Assembly (NCBI GenBank): GCA_019310195.1
Contig: JAFDET010000146.1
Location: 1-8,042 of the forward strand
Source: Deltaproteobacteria bacterium
GTDB taxonomy: Bacteria; Myxococcota_A; UBA9160; JAFDET01
Direction of reading: 5' to 3'
Length of the DNA stretch: 8,042 bases
A program made the translations under genes and the position numbers. Positions 5,722 to 8,042 of the stretch are shown piece after piece. Position 1 is the stretch's first letter. Each line of letters begins with the position of its first letter. The notes beneath the pieces were generated by a model, which was not told the DNA's origin, did not search any database, and saw only the letters and a program-made list of their open reading frames with translations.

Positions 5722-6447
5722 ATGCCCAGCGCCGGAATCCTCGTCATCGGAAACGAGATCCTCTCCGGCAAGGTGGAGGACACCAACTCCCCCTATCTGT
5801 CCCGCGAGCTTCGGGCGCTCGGCGTGGACCTGCAGCGCATCCTCGTGATTCCCGACGACGTGGAGATCATCGCCCGCGAAACCCGGGCCATGAGCGAGGC
5901 GTACGATTACGTCTTCACTTCGGGCGGCATCGGCCCGACCCACGACGACCTCACCATGGATGGCATCGCCGGCGCATTTGGAGTCCCGATCGAGCGCAGC
6001 GAGTCGATCGTGAACCGGCTGCAGCGCGCCATCGGAAACGACCTCAACCCGAGCCAGTTCAAGATGGCCCAGGTTCCCAAGGGCGCACAGCTCCTGGACG
6101 TGGGCGACCTCTGGTTCCCGGTGGTGATCTTCGAGAACGTTCACATCCTACCGGGCATTCCGGAGCTGCTGCGCAAGAAGTTCGAGTCGATCCGCGAGCG
6201 CTTCAAGGGAGTGCCCATCCTGTTGAAGCGCGTCTATGTCAAGCGTCGCGAGAGCGAGATCGCCGAATCGCTGAACGCCCTGCTCGGCGAGTTCCCGGAA
6301 CTCATGCTCGGCTCCTACCCGAAGATCGGCGTGGAGGCGTTCCACGTGCTGCTCACCCTGGAGTCGCGCGACGCCGGCTACCTGCAGAGCGCCCTGGACG
6401 CGCTGCTGCAGCGGCTGCCGAGCGAATCCATCCACAAGGTCGAGTAG
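5722..6447 (+). CDS. Stand-alone molybdopterin-binding domain protein (CinA N-terminal / FLAD1-like)
   Basis: A 241-aa protein with a MoaB/Mog-type fold. The N-terminus AGILVIGNEILSGKVEDTN (about 4-22) and the nucleotide/cofactor loop TSGGIGPTHDDLTMDGIA (66-83) are the signatures of the CinA N-terminal domain and of the first domain of eukaryotic FAD synthase. LPGIPELL follows near residue 150. In full-length CinA (about 400 aa) a C-terminal NMN deamidase domain follows; it is missing here and the gene ends naturally, so this is the short form. Family knowledge suggests pyrophosphatase action on FAD, ADP-ribose or similar nucleotides rather than molybdenum cofactor synthesis, but neither is shown. 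ATG 5722 starts exactly at the conserved N-terminus, although no clear Shine-Dalgarno precedes it. The gene is transcribed away from the ferredoxin operon and converges on aroC across a large inverted repeat. Confidence 0.85.
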   Translation: MPSAGILVIGNEILSGKVEDTNSPYLSRELRALGVDLQRILVIPDDVEIIARETRAMSEAYDYVFTSGGIGPTHDDLTMDGIAGAFGVPIERSESIVNRLQRAIGNDLNPSQFKMAQVPKGAQLLDVGDLWFPVVIFENVHILPGIPELLRKKFESIRERFKGVPILLKRVYVKRRESEIAESLNALLGEFPELMLGSYPKIGVEAFHVLLTLESRDAGYLQSALDALLQRLPSESIHKVE

Positions 6448-6453
6448 CGCTGG

Positions 6454-6595
6454 CCCAGTGCCACTCCTGCGTTCAGGGACGTTCCTGCATAACTGCATCG
6501 AGTACCACTCCTGGGCCCAGGGCTGGCACTCCGTGCAGGACTGACCCTCCGTGCAGTTATGCAGGAACGTCCCTGAACGCAGGAGTGGTACTGGG
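6454..6595. repeat. Long near-perfect inverted repeat, 44-base arms
   Basis: The arms 6454-6497 and 6552-6595 are reverse complements at 43 of 44 positions; the single mismatch is G6460 against T6589, a tolerated G-U pair in one transcript orientation. The 54-base centre (6498-6551) contains its own imperfect hairpin at 6501-6530 around the perfect palindrome CCTGGGCCCAGG (6510-6521). The element fills nearly all of the gap between two convergent stop codons (6447 and 6602). There is no T-run after either arm, so it is not a classic intrinsic terminator, though it could still block or protect both transcripts. No coding sequence or target-site duplication was seen. It could be a REP-like palindromic unit or a small MITE. 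Confidence 0.9.
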
Positions 6596-6598
6596 TGC
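6457..6598 (+). repeat. Quasi-periodic array of imperfect 18-base units
   Basis: The same stretch divides into units beginning AGG or AGT at 6457, 6475, 6501, 6519, 6537, 6563 and 6581. Most are exactly 18 bases, for example AGTACCACTCCTGGGCCC, AGGGCTGGCACTCCGTGC and AGGACTGACCCTCCGTGC. Each arm has one extra 8-base block: one is embedded in the 26-base unit at 6475-6500, and its reverse complement counterpart is AGTTATGC at 6555-6562. CTCCGTGCAG occurs as an exact direct repeat at 6529-6538 and 6547-6556. The motif AGTRCCACTCCTG occurs at 6457-6469 and 6501-6513, and in reverse at 6580-6592, with a degenerate fourth copy at 6518-6530. Confidence 0.7.
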
Positions 6599-6601
6599 AG
6601 G

Positions 6602-7687
6602 TTAGAGGGAGTCGACGGCGCGCTGGCGGAGCCAGTGGTCGGCGAGCACCAGGCAGAGCATGGCCTCGACGATGGGCACGGCGCGGGGTAGGACGCAGGG
6701 GTCGTGGCGGCCCTGGGCCTCCAGGGTCACGGCCTCCCCCTCGCGGTTCACGGTCTGCTGGGCCGACGAGATGGTGGCCGTGGGCTTGAAGGCCACGCGC
6801 ACCACCACGGGCTCGCCGTTGCTGATGCCCCCCTGTACGCCGCCGGAGCGGTTCGATGGGGTGTGGGGCCGCCCGTCCTCACCCGGCACGAAGGGATCGT
6901 TGTGCTCCAGGCCCGTCATGCGTGTGCCTTCGAAGCCGCTGCCGATCTCGAAGCCCTTGGACGCCGGCAGCGACATCAACGCTTTTGCCAGGTCCGCCTC
7001 CAGCTTGTCGAAGACCGGCTCGCCCAGGCCGGCGGGTACGCCGCGGGCCACGCACTCCACCACGCCGCCCAGCGAGTCGCCGCGCCCGCGCGCCTCATCG
7101 ATGGCCGAAGCCATGGCCTCGGCGGCCGCGGGGTCCGGGCAGCGCACCGGGTTCGACTCCACGGCTTCCGGGGTCACCGCTGCGGGATCGACCTTGGCCT
7201 CGATGTCGTGCACGCGGTGCACCCACGCCAGCACCTCCACGTCTGCGGCCACGCGCAGCAGCTTGCGCGCCACGGCGCCCGCCGCCACGCGGCCCACGGT
7301 CTCTCGGGCACTGGCGCGGCCGCCGCCCTGCCAGTTGCGGACGCCGTACTTGGCCTCGGTGGTGTAGTCGGCGTGGGAGGGCCGGTACACATCTTTCATG
7401 TGCTCGTAGGCCGAGGGGCGCGCGTCCTTGTTGCGCACCGCGATGGCCAGCGGGGTGCCGAGGGTCAGGCCCTCGAAGACGCCCGACAGGATCTCCGCTG
7501 TGTCCGGCTCCTGGCGCGGCGTCGTGAGGCGGCTCTGTCCCGGCCGGCGCCGGTCCAGGTCGCGCTGGATCTCCTCCAGCGCCAGGGGCAGGCGCGGGGG
7601 GCACCCGTCCACCACGACCCCCACGGCGCCGCCGTGGGACTCGCCGAAGGTGGTGATCCGGAACGTCTGTCCGAAGGTGCTGCCCAC
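6602..7687 (-). CDS. aroC: Chorismate synthase
   Basis: Catalyses the last shikimate-pathway step, converting 5-enolpyruvylshikimate 3-phosphate to chorismate with reduced FMN as non-consumed cofactor; cytosolic homotetramer. The 361-aa product shows all family signatures in order: FGQTFRITTFGESHGG with active-site His18, RPSHADYTTEAKYGVRNW with His105, GGGRASARETVGRVAAGA, MSLPASKGFEIGSGF, SGGVQGGISNGEP and, near the end, GRHDPCVLPRAVP. Length matches bacterial AroC, so it looks intact. The start is GTG 7687, at the expected distance from the first motif, with GAGG at 7694-7697 six bases upstream. It follows mutY by 25 bases and is probably on the same transcript. Its stop lies just beyond the large inverted repeat that separates it from the convergent gene. 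Confidence 0.97.
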   Translation of the reverse strand: MGSTFGQTFRITTFGESHGGAVGVVVDGCPPRLPLALEEIQRDLDRRRPGQSRLTTPRQEPDTAEILSGVFEGLTLGTPLAIAVRNKDARPSAYEHMKDVYRPSHADYTTEAKYGVRNWQGGGRASARETVGRVAAGAVARKLLRVAADVEVLAWVHRVHDIEAKVDPAAVTPEAVESNPVRCPDPAAAEAMASAIDEARGRGDSLGGVVECVARGVPAGLGEPVFDKLEADLAKALMSLPASKGFEIGSGFEGTRMTGLEHNDPFVPGEDGRPHTPSNRSGGVQGGISNGEPVVVRVAFKPTATISSAQQTVNREGEAVTLEAQGRHDPCVLPRAVPIVEAMLCLVLADHWLRQRAVDSL

Positions 7688-7690
7688 GGT

Positions 7691-7708
7691 CTGCCTCGCG
7701 GCAGCGAG
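7691..7708 (-). promoter_or_regulatory. Two mutually exclusive small hairpins over the aroC ribosome binding site
   Basis: On the minus strand CTCGC-TGCC-GCGAG (7708 to 7695) and CTGCC-GCGA-GGCAG (7704 to 7691) are overlapping 5-bp stems with 4-base loops; the second loop, GCGA, is a GNRA tetraloop. Both involve the GAGG at 7694-7697. The stems are short and may be chance in GC-rich DNA. Confidence 0.3.
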
Positions 7709-7712
7709 TCTA

Positions 7713-8042
7713 CTAGAGCAGAAGCTCCAGCGCCTTGCGGGTCAGGCTGGCCTGGGGCAGTCGGTTCAGGCGCGAGGGCGCCAGCCAGCGGTGAGCGTCG
7801 GGGCCCGCCAGGCGCACGCGCCCGCCCTGCGCCTCGCAGCGATACACGTACAGGCGTAGGCGGCGGTGGCTGAAGACGTGCTCCACGCTGCCGGCCTTGC
7901 GCAGCGGGCCCACGTCCAGCCCCACCCGCTCGCGCAGGGCCCGGCGCAGACCGCGGGCCGGCGCCTCCCGCGCCGCGAGGTCGTCGCCGGGAAGCTCCCA
8001 GAGTCCGCCCATCAGGCCCCGCGGCGGGCGCCGCACCGCCAG
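7713..8042 (-). CDS. mutY: A/G-specific adenine glycosylase MutY, C-terminal part (5' partial)
   Basis: The last 109 residues of MutY, the base-excision repair glycosylase that removes adenine mispaired with 8-oxoguanine. Only the Nudix-like (MutT-related) C-terminal domain that reads 8-oxoG is in the window. It opens with VRRPPRGLMGGLWELPG, the family's standard entry to this domain, and contains HVFSHRRLRLYVY, whose Phe-Ser-His is the loop known to contact 8-oxoG. RWLAPSRLNRLPQASLTRKAL near the end is also typical. The frame is open to the window edge. The GTG at 8036 is an internal valine codon in the conserved VRRPP and should not be taken as a start; the catalytic helix-hairpin-helix and iron-sulfur domains must lie outside the window. 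It ends 25 bases before aroC. Confidence 0.92.
   Translation of the reverse strand: MAVRRPPRGLMGGLWELPGDDLAAREAPARGLRRALRERVGLDVGPLRKAGSVEHVFSHRRLRLYVYRCEAQGGRVRLAGPDAHRWLAPSRLNRLPQASLTRKALELLL

Noticed and set aside
5670..5786. N-terminal extension of the ferredoxin up to 5786
   Set aside because: It would overlap the start of the divergent gene and has no family resemblance; similarity begins at GTG 5669.
6454..6595. Classical rho-independent terminator
   Set aside because: The stem is far longer than usual, has a 54-base loop, and neither side is followed by a T-tract.
6448..6601. CRISPR array or tRNA-like structure in the aroC-side gap
   Set aside because: The units are imperfect, contiguous and only 18 bases without spacers, and no tRNA arms can be drawn.
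4974..6605. A 543-codon plus-strand open frame across the LLM, ferredoxin and molybdopterin-domain genes
   Set aside because: It crosses three real genes in wrong frames and the intergenic repeat, with no domain signature.
6704..7873. A 389-codon plus-strand open frame opposite aroC and mutY
   Set aside because: Antisense shadow of two clearly identified genes; its translation is Gly/Ala/His/Arg-rich and carries no motif.
8034..8036. GTG as start codon of a short Nudix gene at the right edge
   Set aside because: The valine belongs to the conserved VRRPP of MutY and the frame continues upstream past the window edge.

Overview
This is a GC-rich (roughly 70% by eye), densely packed window of bacterial chromosome. 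It carries housekeeping and metabolic genes and shows no phage, CRISPR, transposase or RNA gene. MtgA-type transglycosylase points to a Gram-negative, proteobacteria-like cell envelope. A luciferase-like (LLM) oxidoreductase of the F420-associated type sits beside an Azospirillum-type phenylpyruvate decarboxylase relative. That mix would fit a deltaproteobacterial, Myxococcota or Binatota-like lineage, but this placement is inference only.

Left block, + strand (2-2939): the 3' part of a Nudix hydrolase gene, a thiamine-diphosphate 2-keto acid decarboxylase starting inside the Nudix stop codon (GTGA overlap), and the monofunctional peptidoglycan transglycosylase gene mtgA a few tens of bases later. 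They are probably co-transcribed, although their functions do not form an obvious pathway.

Central block, - strand (2936-5669, read right to left): a small [2Fe-2S] ferredoxin, an LLM oxidoreductase, a PLP-dependent cystathionine gamma-synthase/gamma-lyase and a short CbiX/SirB-type chelatase. The ferredoxin-LLM gap is 12 bases and the next two junctions are 4-base ATGA and GTGA overlaps, so this reads as a translationally coupled operon. Its last gene collides tail-to-tail with mtgA, and the two stop codons share one CTAG palindrome. The contents suggest redox and sulfur metabolism: sulfur amino acids, possibly siroheme for sulfite reduction, and possibly organosulfur oxidation.

Right block: across a 52-base divergent intergenic region, a stand-alone molybdopterin-binding (MoaB/Mog/CinA N-terminal type) domain protein runs on the + strand (5722-6447). 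It converges on aroC (chorismate synthase, 6602-7687, -). Upstream of aroC on the - strand is the 3' end of mutY, cut by the window edge.

The most distinctive element is the 154-base gap between the molybdopterin-domain gene and aroC. It is filled by a near-perfect inverted repeat with 44-base arms (43 of 44 paired). Read differently, it is a chain of imperfect 18-base units, nearly all beginning AGG or AGT, with an extra 8-base block inserted symmetrically in each arm. I do not recognise it as a named element. It looks like a modular palindromic intergenic repeat (REP- or MITE-like) and deserves a genome-wide search.
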